Below are positions 25,108 through 34,169 of a stretch of 64,000 bases of DNA, in pieces; within the stretch, counting starts at the first letter, position 1, and the number at the start of each line of letters is the position of its first letter. The translations under genes were made by a program, and so were the position numbers. The notes below the pieces were generated by a model. The model saw only the letters and a list, made by a program, of their open reading frames with translations. It searched no databases and had not been told where the DNA came from. Where the stretch lies: contig PABP01000038.1 of NCBI GenBank assembly GCA_002699585.1, positions 558,001-622,000 of the forward strand, in the 5' to 3' direction. The DNA is from Anaerolineaceae bacterium. Lineage in GTDB: Bacteria; Chloroflexota; Anaerolineae; Aggregatilineales; Phototrophicaceae.

Positions 25108-28100
25108 ATGTCCGCAAGTGATGTGAATTCAACATTGGCACGGATGCGATACCGCGCTCAGCGGGCGGCTGATGCTGTGCGCCAGCGGGTGACATCGCCA
25201 GCACCTCCACCACAGCCTGCTGACGCCCAGGCTGCGCCATCAGAGCGAACACCACCGGAAGCACGGGCGTTCCAGGCCAGCGCACATGGCAGCGGCGCTT
25301 TCGGCGAGTGGATTGTTGATGAACAGGGTTTACCCGCCTATCGCTATGACATGAACCAGTTCGAGGATGATCGCGCCAAGTACCCGGTGTCTACCGGAGC
25401 GTTCCGGCGCGACCACTGGCACCAGATCGGCAACGACCGCGTCACCGGGTTGGCCTCCAACGATGGCACAGTACAGTTGGTCATCGCTGACCAGGGCTAC
25501 ATGTTCTTGAATCACTTCAGTCATGGGCAGCTTGCCTCATGGCTGGGCACGGCCTGGGAAGTCATCGTGATTTTGCTGCTGGCGATTCCGCGCGGCTTAC
25601 GCAACCTGATTTTCCCCAGCAAAGAACCCAGCTTCATGGAACGCTTGCTGGCGGCTCTCAATGCGCCTACAGCTCATAAGCGTGATGATCTGCAACATGC
25701 GTATGCAGGTGGGTTTGGGTATGTACAGGTCGGCGATGAAGTCTGGTCAACGGCCTATCGCTACCATCCTGACCTGCGCGAACAGTCCGAGCGCGTCTTC
25801 GGCATGGGCTACTACCGGACGTGCTGTACGCATAACGGCATCCGCACCGAGCGTGTCGTCTATGCGCCGCCGGGGGATGTCTCTGCTGTGCTGACGGACG
25901 TCTATCTGACCAATCAGAGCGATGAAGCCGTCACGCTCAATTACTATGACTACTGGGATGTGAATATCCAGCAGTTACAGGAGCAATTGCTACGTACCGG
26001 CCAATTCGGTGCAGCGGGTGATGTCAAACGGCGACACCTGAACCGCCAGTTCACGCCAGATATTGTCTATGACGAAAATGCCAAAGCCCTGCGCTTCCAT
26101 CTGCATCCACCAGCAGGCGCACCCGCACCCATCATTCCCGATGGCGTCAACTGGAAGCCGGATGACATTTTCCTGGCGGATTTAAGCGGCACACCGGATG
26201 GCAAATATACAGACAAAGCCGCTTTCTTCGGCCAGGGTGGCGCGGAAAACCCGGACGGCATTCATCGGGCAGACGATAGCGACCTGCACCCTATCCCATC
26301 CACGATCATGCCCTACTGCATGGTCCTTCGACGCAAAGTTACGATTCCGGCTGGGGAAACGCGCCAATTGCGTTTTGGCTATGGGACCATACAGAGTAAT
26401 CTGCCTTTCTGGATCGGGCCATCGCACCGCGCCAACAGCCGTATGACCATGCCGCAAGCCTGGGTCGAAGGATTCCAGCAGCGCTTTCATCTGGGCAATG
26501 CGCCGGGTGCCTTCAAAGACCTATGTGATCACTGGAAGCAGCGCGTATCTTATTTTTCATTGGCCGATATGCCCTACTTGCAGCGCGAGATCGCATGGCA
26601 CGCCTATTACATGCTGTCCTCGACCATGACCAGCACATATTTTGATTCACGGGTGGTGCCCCAGGGGTCGGCTTATTTGTTCATTCACGGCATTGATGGC
26701 GCACCGCGCGACTTCGCCCTGTATATCATGGCATTGTGCTTTATCGACCCCAAGCTAGCACGGGAAATGCTGGGCTTCATCATGCGCATGACGTCAGGTG
26801 ACAGCGGCCAGATCGCCTACAGCTACACCGGGAATGGGCGGCTTTCCGGGACAATCATCCATGAGCATCCATCTGACCTCGATCTGTTCTTCCTGATGGC
26901 CCTGACGGAATACATCGCCGTGACAGGCGACAGCGATTTTCTGCTAGAAGATGTGCCCTTCTACAATGCCTACAACCAACCGGGCGATCAGCGCGTGCTC
27001 AGCCATGTGCGCGTGGCCTATAACCACCTGCTGCACATCGTCGGCATTGGCGACAACGACCTAATCCGCGTCTCCGATGGCGACTGGTCCGATGATGTGG
27101 TCGTGCGCAATGTCTTCCCTTCCAAACTGAACATTTCACCGCGCAACACCATCGCGCATGGCGAATCGGTGCTCAACAGCCAGATGGCCGTTTACATTCT
27201 GCCGAGGTTGGCCAATCTGCTGATGCAACAAGATCATGCTGATGTGCAGGCGCTCGGTGAGGAGATGAAAGAGGAGCTTGAACCCATCCTGGCGCAGCTC
27301 ACGGAGGGTATCAACCGCATGTGGATGGGCACACATTATGCACGTGCCATCCTCCGCACCTGGCGAAATAACACGTACGTTCTGGATGCCAAAGACATCA
27401 ACCTGGAGTCGCAGGTTTGGGCCTTGATTACCAACCTGGACCCCGATGTACTCCCTGGGTTGATCGACTCGATCTACAAAAATCTAGATGAACCCTCACC
27501 GATTGGCGCCATGCTGTCCAATGGCACGGTCTGGCCGGCTGTTTCGCAAATCCTAACATGGGGCTATACGCTGCATGACCCGGAAAAGGCATGGCGATCA
27601 TTCCTCAAACAGACATTTTCTACGCGCGCTGAGGTCTACGGCCATCGCTGGTCAAATATCTGGTCGGGGCCGGATGGCGTTAATGGCCCGACGCTGGCTG
27701 ACCCCGGTGGTACGTACCAATCGCCACCGGCTACGCCCATGATGGACTTCCCGGTCATGAACAACAATCAGCATGCCATGACACTGCTGGCCCTGCTGCG
27801 TGTGTGCGGCATCGAAGCCCATGAATCCGGCGCGGGCATCCGCATTCGTCCGCAGACGCCCACGCACTATGAACTGGATGTTCCACTCATCAAACTAGAC
27901 GTCAGCCCGGAGCGAATCAGCGGTATCTATCGCGCCCAGAATGATGGCCGATGCGATCTCTTCGTGCGGCTAGCGGCAGATAGCGAATCGGTTGAGGTTA
28001 GCATAGACGACACCACCACAACCCAACTGTGCGATGACGAAGGCTATGTTCGCCTAACGCTGCCACCATTTACAGCAGGTGATGAAATTCGGTTTGTTGT

Positions 28101-28110
28101 AAGCCGATAA
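25108..28110 (+). CDS. GH94-like / glycosyltransferase-36 superfamily carbohydrate-active protein
   Basis: A 1000-residue protein resembling carbohydrate phosphorylases of GH94. A beta-sandwich-like N-terminal part contains FGMGYYRTCCTHNGIRTERVVYAPP and YLTNQSDEAVTLNYYDYWDV; the (alpha/alpha)6 part contains VSDGDWSDDVV at about 657-667, matching the family GDWNDG motif, where the Asp (here D662) is the proton donor. A hydrophobic stretch near 150-170 (VIVILLLAIPRGLRNLIF) is unusual for soluble GH94 enzymes and may tether it to the membrane. It probably acts on a beta-glucan or cellobiose-like substrate by phosphorolysis or hydrolysis; the specific reaction cannot be read. It is in one operon with the GMC oxidoreductase, suggesting linked sugar cleavage and oxidation. 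Confidence 0.7.
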   Translation: MSASDVNSTLARMRYRAQRAADAVRQRVTSPAPPPQPADAQAAPSERTPPEARAFQASAHGSGAFGEWIVDEQGLPAYRYDMNQFEDDRAKYPVSTGAFRRDHWHQIGNDRVTGLASNDGTVQLVIADQGYMFLNHFSHGQLASWLGTAWEVIVILLLAIPRGLRNLIFPSKEPSFMERLLAALNAPTAHKRDDLQHAYAGGFGYVQVGDEVWSTAYRYHPDLREQSERVFGMGYYRTCCTHNGIRTERVVYAPPGDVSAVLTDVYLTNQSDEAVTLNYYDYWDVNIQQLQEQLLRTGQFGAAGDVKRRHLNRQFTPDIVYDENAKALRFHLHPPAGAPAPIIPDGVNWKPDDIFLADLSGTPDGKYTDKAAFFGQGGAENPDGIHRADDSDLHPIPSTIMPYCMVLRRKVTIPAGETRQLRFGYGTIQSNLPFWIGPSHRANSRMTMPQAWVEGFQQRFHLGNAPGAFKDLCDHWKQRVSYFSLADMPYLQREIAWHAYYMLSSTMTSTYFDSRVVPQGSAYLFIHGIDGAPRDFALYIMALCFIDPKLAREMLGFIMRMTSGDSGQIAYSYTGNGRLSGTIIHEHPSDLDLFFLMALTEYIAVTGDSDFLLEDVPFYNAYNQPGDQRVLSHVRVAYNHLLHIVGIGDNDLIRVSDGDWSDDVVVRNVFPSKLNISPRNTIAHGESVLNSQMAVYILPRLANLLMQQDHADVQALGEEMKEELEPILAQLTEGINRMWMGTHYARAILRTWRNNTYVLDAKDINLESQVWALITNLDPDVLPGLIDSIYKNLDEPSPIGAMLSNGTVWPAVSQILTWGYTLHDPEKAWRSFLKQTFSTRAEVYGHRWSNIWSGPDGVNGPTLADPGGTYQSPPATPMMDFPVMNNNQHAMTLLALLRVCGIEAHESGAGIRIRPQTPTHYELDVPLIKLDVSPERISGIYRAQNDGRCDLFVRLAADSESVEVSIDDTTTTQLCDDEGYVRLTLPPFTAGDEIRFVVSR

Positions 28111-28414
28111 TCTCGTCAGCGTGCCATCAACAGATACCCGAATGGTATGTCTACCCCGCAAGCAGGCTGCTTTTCCCAGCCAATACAGCAAAATGGGCTG
28201 TAATTGCCAGCAAAATTCCGTGTTAACAACCATAATCTCAAGGAATATACGTAGGTGACAGTCATAAGATTAAGTTATAGTACCTGATTGCCGCTGGATT
28301 ATTACTTGGCAGGTCAAGAATCCGCCTAAACGTGATGCTACCCACTATCTAAGGAGCAGTTTCCCAAACCCTAAAGGACACACTTGTCAGATCATAAGGA
28401 TCATCGGAAGCCCT
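28111..28414. other. 304-base intergenic region upstream of the histidine kinase
   Basis: No gene is visible. A possible promoter has -35-like GTGACA at 28255-28260 and -10-like TATAGT at 28276-28281, but the spacer is only 15 bases, so I do not call it firmly. No good terminator for the upstream gene is seen. Confidence 0.4.
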
Positions 28415-30241
28415 ATGGATAACAGCTTTTTAGCGTATTACATGCTCATCTTTGTGGCCGTTATCACCAATGTGATGCTGGCCATTCAGGTATGGTCAAG
28501 GCGGACTGATAAAGGCGTGGTTACGTTCGTTGTTCTGGCGCTGGCATTGGCTGAGTGGGCTATCTGCAATGCGTTCGAGGCCTATGCGACTGATCTGGCA
28601 ACCAAATATCTATTCACTCAACTGTCTTATATTGGGATCGTGCTGGTCCCACCCGCATGGATCGTATTCACGCTTGAATATACCAATCGTCAGCACTGGC
28701 TAACACGCAGAACACTGGCTTTGCTGGCTATCCATCCGATTGCTGTTCTTATCTTTGTTGCGACAAACCCGCTGCATAATCTACACTGGACCAGCATCAC
28801 TCTCGGTACCAGCGCAGGCTATCCGATAGCTGTATTCGAGCGCGGCATCCTCTTTTGGCTGCATACGGCTTATTCGTACGTCATGATGCTGATTGCCACC
28901 ATCCTACTTGTGAAAACCTATTGGCAATTGCAAGGCATCTATCGACAACAAATCACCTTACTACTGGTGTGTCAATTTGCACCCTGGATCAGCAATTTTT
29001 TCTATGTCACAGAACTTAGCCCATTACCAGACTTCATGGATTTAACGCCCATCGCCTTCTCAGTGACGGGCATCGCTGCTGGTTGGAGCCTGCTACGCTA
29101 CCGTCTGCTAGATGTGATGCCCATTGCCCGTGATATGGTCTTTGATGGCATTGACGACATCGTGTTCGTCTTAGATACAAAACAACAAATCGTGGATATG
29201 AACCGCCCTGGGTTGGCTATTTTGAAGCGGGCGAGCAAGGATGTCATTGGTAAGCAGGTCGGTGATGTATTCGCCGACCAAGTTGACACCCTCAGTGAAT
29301 ATGCGGGTGTTAGCCGCGCAGATGCCGAGATTGAGGTCGTACTCAATGGAAAACGCTACTGGTTTAAGCTAAAAATATCACCCCTGCAGGCAGAAAATGG
29401 CGATCCTGTCGGCCAAGTGGTCATGCTACAAAACATTACTCAGCTAAAGGCCATCAACCGTGAACTTGAAGCAACCCGGGACGAGGCCATCCAAGCTAGA
29501 GCGATTGCCGAAGAACATTCCCGGCTGAAGTCGGAGTTTCTGTCGACCATGTCACATGAGTTACGCACCCCGCTCAATGCCATTGAAGGCTTCACCAGCA
29601 TCATGCTGAGTGGCATGGGCGTCGAACTCAGCCCAAAAGCAGAGGATATGGTTCAACGCGTCAGTGCCAATAGCAAGCGCCTGCTTGATCTCATCAATGA
29701 TTTTCTCGATTTGTCGCGTATTGAGTCCGGGCGACTGGAGCTGATCCGTGAGCCGATTTCTCCCAGACAATTAGCGCGCAAATGGGAGAATGCAGTCAGT
29801 GTATTAGCAGAAGAAAAAGACCTGGCGTTTGTCGTCACTGTGGACTCCGATTTGCCAGAAACGATCATCGAAGACGACGATGCCCTCTCCAAGATCACCA
29901 TTAATCTATTGAGCAATGCCTTCAAGTTCACTCATGAAGGTCAGGTCAGGCTCAATATGGAGCGCGAAAACGACAAATGGAAAATCATCGTCAGCGATAC
30001 AGGCATTGGCGTCCCAGCCCATGCGCGCGAGTACATCTTTGATGAGTTCCGCCAGGTAGACGGCTCATCCAAACGTTTATATGGTGGAACTGGCCTAGGA
30101 TTATCACTAGTCCAAAAGTTATCGCGCGAGATGGGCGGCAATGTCGCCTTAAAAAGTGAATTGGGTGTGGGGAGTACGTTTATAGTTACTCTCCCACTGG
30201 AACTACCCATAGAAGCATCGTTAGGAGCAAGCAATGAGTAA
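28415..30241 (+). CDS. 7TM-sensor hybrid-less histidine kinase with PAS domain
   Basis: A 608-residue membrane sensor kinase. Residues 1-225 hold seven or eight hydrophobic helices of the histidine-kinase 7TM type; a PAS-like domain follows at about 240-345 (IDDIVFVLDTKQQIVDMNRPGL). HisKA is at about 370-435 with phospho-acceptor H381 in STMSHELRTPLNAIEG. The ATPase domain has the N box SKITINLLSNAFKFT, G1 VSDTGIGVP and G2 GGTGLGLSLV. It should autophosphorylate and pass phosphate to the receiver encoded next, whose start overlaps this stop by 8 bases, so translation is coupled. The signal sensed is not evident. Confidence 0.92.
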   Translation: MDNSFLAYYMLIFVAVITNVMLAIQVWSRRTDKGVVTFVVLALALAEWAICNAFEAYATDLATKYLFTQLSYIGIVLVPPAWIVFTLEYTNRQHWLTRRTLALLAIHPIAVLIFVATNPLHNLHWTSITLGTSAGYPIAVFERGILFWLHTAYSYVMMLIATILLVKTYWQLQGIYRQQITLLLVCQFAPWISNFFYVTELSPLPDFMDLTPIAFSVTGIAAGWSLLRYRLLDVMPIARDMVFDGIDDIVFVLDTKQQIVDMNRPGLAILKRASKDVIGKQVGDVFADQVDTLSEYAGVSRADAEIEVVLNGKRYWFKLKISPLQAENGDPVGQVVMLQNITQLKAINRELEATRDEAIQARAIAEEHSRLKSEFLSTMSHELRTPLNAIEGFTSIMLSGMGVELSPKAEDMVQRVSANSKRLLDLINDFLDLSRIESGRLELIREPISPRQLARKWENAVSVLAEEKDLAFVVTVDSDLPETIIEDDDALSKITINLLSNAFKFTHEGQVRLNMERENDKWKIIVSDTGIGVPAHAREYIFDEFRQVDGSSKRLYGGTGLGLSLVQKLSREMGGNVALKSELGVGSTFIVTLPLELPIEASLGASNE

Positions 30242-30659
30242 GATTCCATCTGATTTACTATCTGGCTGGGATGTGGTTGTCATTGATGATGAACCCGACA
30301 GCCTGGAAGTCGCACGTTATATCCTTGACTTTTATGGCGCAAATGTCCTGACTGCGACGAATGGTCAGGAAGGCATCGCCTTAGTACAAGAGACAAAGCC
30401 TCACTTCGTCATTTCTGATTTATCTATGCCGGAAATGGATGGATGGGAATTCGTCAGCGCTCTCAAATCAACGGTGCAGATGCAGGATACACCTGTCATC
30501 GCCCTCACCGCACATGCCATGCGCGGCGACCGAGAACGTGCTATTGCGGCTGGCTTCCATAATTATCTAACCAAGCCGCTCACAGCCAATACATTTATGG
30601 ATGAACTCCTCACGCTATTGCTGGATATCCCACAATTGAGTGACCATCTGACGATTTAG
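30234..30659 (+). CDS. stand-alone response-regulator receiver protein
   Basis: A 141-residue CheY-like receiver without output domain. Acidic pair D18-D19, phospho-acceptor D62 (FVISDLSMPEMDGW), Thr in VIALTAHAM and the conserved Lys in NYLTKPL are all present. The ATGAGTAA overlap with the kinase gene implies coupled translation and a cognate pair. Without a DNA-binding domain it must act by protein contact or serve in a phosphorelay. The third gene, a STAS-like protein, is a possible partner. Confidence 0.93.
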   Translation: MSKIPSDLLSGWDVVVIDDEPDSLEVARYILDFYGANVLTATNGQEGIALVQETKPHFVISDLSMPEMDGWEFVSALKSTVQMQDTPVIALTAHAMRGDRERAIAAGFHNYLTKPLTANTFMDELLTLLLDIPQLSDHLTI

Positions 30660-30737
30660 CGAATATCAATATTGGATATCATTATTATGCAAACGATAAC
30701 CGTGAAAACCTAAAAACTGGAGCACGGGAACAACCCT

Positions 30738-31133
30738 ATGGACGGAACTAGAAAGTCTTATACACTCGGCTGGTATATACCCCAACGAGTGATCAGCCTG
30801 CGTATCACAGGCGAGTATTCACTAGAAGATGCAACAGAGGCCAATGAAAAAATCACCGAAAGCCTCGATCAATCTGAGCAGCGCGTCTATATTCTGATTG
30901 ATGCCATGAACATGGCCCGGCCTCATAATTTTGTGGCCATACGTGGCGTACAGACATTTATGGATCATAGGAATTTGAAGAGTATTTACGTGGCAGCCAA
31001 TGATCGCCTCTTAAAGTTGGCGATGATGGTGATTTTTAACCTGAGCCGGGCTGGCCTGCATATTGGCGAAGATCTCGATGGCGTGAAGGCTATGGTTGAC
31101 CAACGCGTTGCGCAAGATAAGCTCGTTGAATAA
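30738..31133 (+). CDS. SpoIIAA/STAS-like small protein
   Basis: A 131-residue soluble protein with alternating beta/alpha pattern (VISLRITGEYSLEDATEANEKI, VYILIDAMNM, SIYVAANDRLLKLAMMVIFNL) resembling the SpoIIAA-like/STAS fold. It lies 78 bases after the receiver on the same strand and may belong to that signalling unit. A phosphorylatable Ser at the usual STAS position is not clear. The function is unknown; I infer a signalling or anti-anti-sigma-like role only from fold resemblance and context. Confidence 0.6.
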   Translation: MDGTRKSYTLGWYIPQRVISLRITGEYSLEDATEANEKITESLDQSEQRVYILIDAMNMARPHNFVAIRGVQTFMDHRNLKSIYVAANDRLLKLAMMVIFNLSRAGLHIGEDLDGVKAMVDQRVAQDKLVE

Positions 31134-31233
31134 GTATGGCGTGCTAACCGAATCTAATGTCCTCTAGAGCCTTTGACGAACTCATCATCGTTATGGGGCA
31201 CTTCGCAACACATCAAACCACTTCGACGAAATG

Positions 31234-32409
31234 CTAAATAGGCGAGGGTTCAGCAAATACCAGGTCTTCGATCAGGTGATAGGCCGCGCCCAGTGCACTG
31301 GTATTGGGCGAATGAAACTGCGACTGCTGAATATTGACGTGATTGGCAAATAAATCCGGCAAATAGGCATAAACTTCATTGCGCAGGTTGCTGAATGCCG
31401 TCGGTGACATGGCGCTCAACATACCCCCAATAACCACATGATCAGGTTGAATGATGTAGATAATGTTGGCGATAGCGGCGGCCAGCACCGCGTTCAATTG
31501 CTGCATCACACTGACGCAAACAGGTAGATCGAGATGATCGGCCTTGAGCATGGAGCGTAGTCGCTGGCGGTGCGACAGCGTCAGCAAGTCCGCATAGCGT
31601 TCCTGCTCTGCGGTTGGCAAGCCTGCTACCAATTCTTCAAAAATGCGATTGATGCCACTGATGGCCATCATTTCTTCCAAGTTTTGACCGACTGGCTCAG
31701 GCACATTCAGAAAATGTGCACGAATCAGCCCCGCATTACCAAACGAGCCTTTATACAATGCCCCATTGAGGAACATACTAATTTTGACGCCCTCATCCAA
31801 CCCAACGAAGATCAGGTTGTCGGCGAAAGACTTACCTGATTCATGGAACTCAGCGAACGCCATACAATCGACGTCGTTGGCAATGACCACGGGTAAACCC
31901 AGGGTATCGCGCAACCGCTGGCAAATGGGGAAGTCCTGCCAGCTTGGGACGCGCCCTACAGAGATGATATCGCCTGTCAGAGGATGGGTGTAACCGGGAG
32001 CAGCAATGCCGATGCCCACGATTTCCTGGTTGGGGAAGCGCACTTGCACAGTCGCAATATACGTCTGAATGGCTTCCATGACCTCACGCGGGGAGGGCTT
32101 TGTTTTTTCAAAGAGGGCTTCTTGGTGGATGACTTGACCATCCAAATGGGTCGCAATCAGCCGCAGGCCCGGTAGTTGTATATGAACGCCGATAACGACA
32201 TAGCGCCGATTGTCGATGCCAAACAGCATAGCCGGACGCCCGCCTTTAGCATCCGCCTGGCCAACCACCCGTATCCAACGCTCTTCGGTCAATTCCTGCA
32301 CGGCCTTGCGTAGTGTGGGCAGGCTCACCGGCGTGATCCGTTCCAACTCCGCCAGGGATTGCGGGGTCTTCCACAAAATTTTCAGGATAGATGTATGCAA
32401 AGATGTCAT
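31234..32409 (-). CDS. ROK-family transcriptional regulator
   Basis: A 391-residue regulator from ATG 32407-32409. The N-terminal winged helix (ILKILWKTPQSLAELERIT, TLRKAVQELTEERWI) is followed by a ROK sugar-kinase-like domain (VVIGVHIQLPGLRLIATHLDG; VGIGIAAPGYTHPLTGDI; IANDVDCMAFAE). The usual ROK zinc motif CxCGxxGC and the GH preceding it are absent (here GNAGLIRAHFLNVPEP), which suggests a pure regulator without kinase activity. The longer ORF reaching 32571 overlaps the divergent promoter and gene and was trimmed. Its place beside a divergent consensus promoter suggests it represses the sugar locus to the right and is released by a sugar. Confidence 0.87.
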   Translation of the reverse strand: MTSLHTSILKILWKTPQSLAELERITPVSLPTLRKAVQELTEERWIRVVGQADAKGGRPAMLFGIDNRRYVVIGVHIQLPGLRLIATHLDGQVIHQEALFEKTKPSPREVMEAIQTYIATVQVRFPNQEIVGIGIAAPGYTHPLTGDIISVGRVPSWQDFPICQRLRDTLGLPVVIANDVDCMAFAEFHESGKSFADNLIFVGLDEGVKISMFLNGALYKGSFGNAGLIRAHFLNVPEPVGQNLEEMMAISGINRIFEELVAGLPTAEQERYADLLTLSHRQRLRSMLKADHLDLPVCVSVMQQLNAVLAAAIANIIYIIQPDHVVIGGMLSAMSPTAFSNLRNEVYAYLPDLFANHVNIQQSQFHSPNTSALGAAYHLIEDLVFAEPSPI

Positions 32410-32428
32410 TATTGCAACCACGAATCTT

Positions 32429-32456
32429 TTGACAAATTTTTTATAAAAGTTATAAT
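32429..32456 (+). promoter_or_regulatory. consensus sigma70 promoter with internal palindrome
   Basis: A perfect -35 TTGACA (32429-32434) and a perfect -10 TATAAT (32451-32456) are 16 bases apart. The spacer holds the perfect 10-base palindrome TTTTATAAAA (32439-32448), a good position for a repressor operator such as that of the adjacent ROK protein. It drives the PHP-type hydrolase gene to the right. Confidence 0.8.
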
Positions 32457-32508
32457 CAAAGTGTATTGTACCAAAAAGACTTCTTTTTTGTTTGTAGAAT
32501 GCGATCAA

Positions 32509-34026
32509 ATGACATCTAGCGGTGGCAGTTATAGTAATCTTCAGATCTATTATGGCGATATTCATAACCATTGTGGCTTAAGCTATGGTCATGGTTCCCT
32601 GGCGGATGCCCTGACCAATGCCCAACTGCAACTGGATTTCGCCAGCGTCACAATCCATGCTGTATGGCCCGACCTGCCGACCGATGACCCCCGGCTAGAG
32701 TACCTGGTTGACTATCACAAACAGGGCTTTATCAAAGCGCAATCCAACTGGGATACCTATCTAAAAGACATTGAGGCCGCTAACGCAGACGGGACATTTG
32801 TGACGTTCCCTAGCTTTGAATGGCACTCCATGAATTATGGTGATTACTGCGTTTATTTCCAGGATGGCGACGAGGCGCATATCATTGATGCACCGGACCT
32901 GCCCGCACTGCGGGACATGCTGAAAGACATCAGCACCCCCACCATGGTGATCCCACATCATATTGGTTACAAACGAGGTTATCGAGGTATCAATTGGCAG
33001 GCATTCAGCAACCGGATGTCACCCGTCGCTGAGATTTTCTCATTCCACGGGCTTTCGGAAAGCACCGATGGTCCCTATCCCTATCTGCATGCAATGGGAC
33101 CGCGTCATGAGCAAAGTACAGCCCAGTATGGTTGGGCACAGGGCCACGTTTTCGGCATTATTGGCTCGACCGACCATCACAACGCTTTCCCCGGCAGCTA
33201 TGGCTACGGCAGGATGGGCGTCTGGGCGCAAGATCTGTCGCGCAAAAGCATCTGGGACGCCATTCAGCAGCGACGCACATATGCCCTCACTGGCGACAAT
33301 ATCGTCGTTGGCTTCAGCGTGAATGGCCACCCTATGGGCGACATCTGCCCAGCAGATGACCAGCGCTGGATTGAAGTTGACGTCCAGGCTGTAGATGCCA
33401 TCGACTATATCGAAGTGCTGCACAATAACCGCGTCATTCATCGCGAGAGTGTGCTGCCAGATGACGAGCCAGACAGCGTCTATAACGTGTGTTTTGAAAT
33501 GGGCTGGGCCGAACTCGACGAAGACTACGACTGGGATGTGCAGCTTCAGATCGAAGATGGCAAATTGCTGGGTGCCGAACCCCATGTTCGGGGCACGGAC
33601 CCCAGGGAAACGCCTGCGGACCTGAACTTCGCTTATACACAGCTCATGCAGACAGGTCATAATTGTTATCGTATCCAGACCCGCACACGCCAGAACCCAT
33701 CCTTGCATACATCGGCAACTGAAAGCGTGACGCTCCGCATTGAAGGCACACCGGACACCCGCATCATCGCGACCTTCAATGGCCAAGAACAAACCGTCAA
33801 ATTAGGCGAGTTGTTGACTGGCTCACGGACATTTTACACGGCTGGCTTTGTCTCACCGGCAGTCAGCCTTCACAAAGCAAATCCCCACCATCAACTGGAT
33901 CGACGGTTTGCCCTGTCGCATCGCAGTCTTTCATCGCAGCGTGACTGGTACACCGTTCGAGTACGCCAACGCAATAATCAGTGGGCCTGGAGTTCGCCGA
34001 TCTGGGTTGATGGTTTTACGAACTAG
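32509..34026 (+). CDS. PHP-domain metal-dependent hydrolase-like protein
   Basis: 505 residues from ATG 32509; the open frame extends upstream into the ROK gene, but the consensus promoter at 32429-32456 excludes earlier starts. The PHP signature YYGDIHNHCGLS is at residues 9-20, and further likely metal ligands are in VIPHHIGY and GSTDHHNAFPGS. This resembles the CehA/McbA-DUF3604 branch of PHP hydrolases. The C-terminal third is beta-rich (VDVQAVDAIDYIEVLHNNRV). No signal peptide. A phosphoesterase or other hydrolase acting on a compound of the following sugar locus is likely; the substrate is unknown. Confidence 0.75.
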   Translation: MTSSGGSYSNLQIYYGDIHNHCGLSYGHGSLADALTNAQLQLDFASVTIHAVWPDLPTDDPRLEYLVDYHKQGFIKAQSNWDTYLKDIEAANADGTFVTFPSFEWHSMNYGDYCVYFQDGDEAHIIDAPDLPALRDMLKDISTPTMVIPHHIGYKRGYRGINWQAFSNRMSPVAEIFSFHGLSESTDGPYPYLHAMGPRHEQSTAQYGWAQGHVFGIIGSTDHHNAFPGSYGYGRMGVWAQDLSRKSIWDAIQQRRTYALTGDNIVVGFSVNGHPMGDICPADDQRWIEVDVQAVDAIDYIEVLHNNRVIHRESVLPDDEPDSVYNVCFEMGWAELDEDYDWDVQLQIEDGKLLGAEPHVRGTDPRETPADLNFAYTQLMQTGHNCYRIQTRTRQNPSLHTSATESVTLRIEGTPDTRIIATFNGQEQTVKLGELLTGSRTFYTAGFVSPAVSLHKANPHHQLDRRFALSHRSLSSQRDWYTVRVRQRNNQWAWSSPIWVDGFTN

Positions 34027-34033
34027 GGTATAG

Positions 34034-34057
34034 CTCAGCGCGTTTTTCCGGGCTGAG
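34034..34057 (+). other. small hairpin downstream of the PHP hydrolase gene
   Basis: CTCAGCGCG and CGGGCTGAG can pair with one mismatch around a T-rich loop. There is no trailing T-run, so it is at best a weak terminator or mRNA end protector. Confidence 0.4.
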
Positions 34058-34169
34058 ACCGTTGTTAGAACGTTGAAATCAGTAGGAAGGTTCACATGAT
34101 CTGAGGCAACGTCACTAACCCGTCGCATGCATATCGTTAATGTATAGATAAAAGAAAAGGATTTTGGTT

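Noticed and set aside
28145-28200. Possible terminator after the GH94-like gene (AAGCAGGCTGCTTTT)
   Set aside because: The stem can only form 4 bp with a workable loop and the T-run is broken.
32410-32571. N-terminal extension of the ROK protein up to 32571
   Set aside because: It overlaps a perfect divergent promoter and the start of the PHP gene; the internal ATG at 32409 directly precedes the helix-turn-helix region.
34040-34110. Possible TPP riboswitch upstream of the sugar-binding protein (GGCTGAGA ... TGATCTGA)
   Set aside because: The GCTGAGA is the 3' arm of a simple hairpin with CTCAGC at 34034; the other conserved TPP helices and the ACCTGATCTGGATAATGCCAGCG core are not there, and a sugar transporter is not a TPP target.
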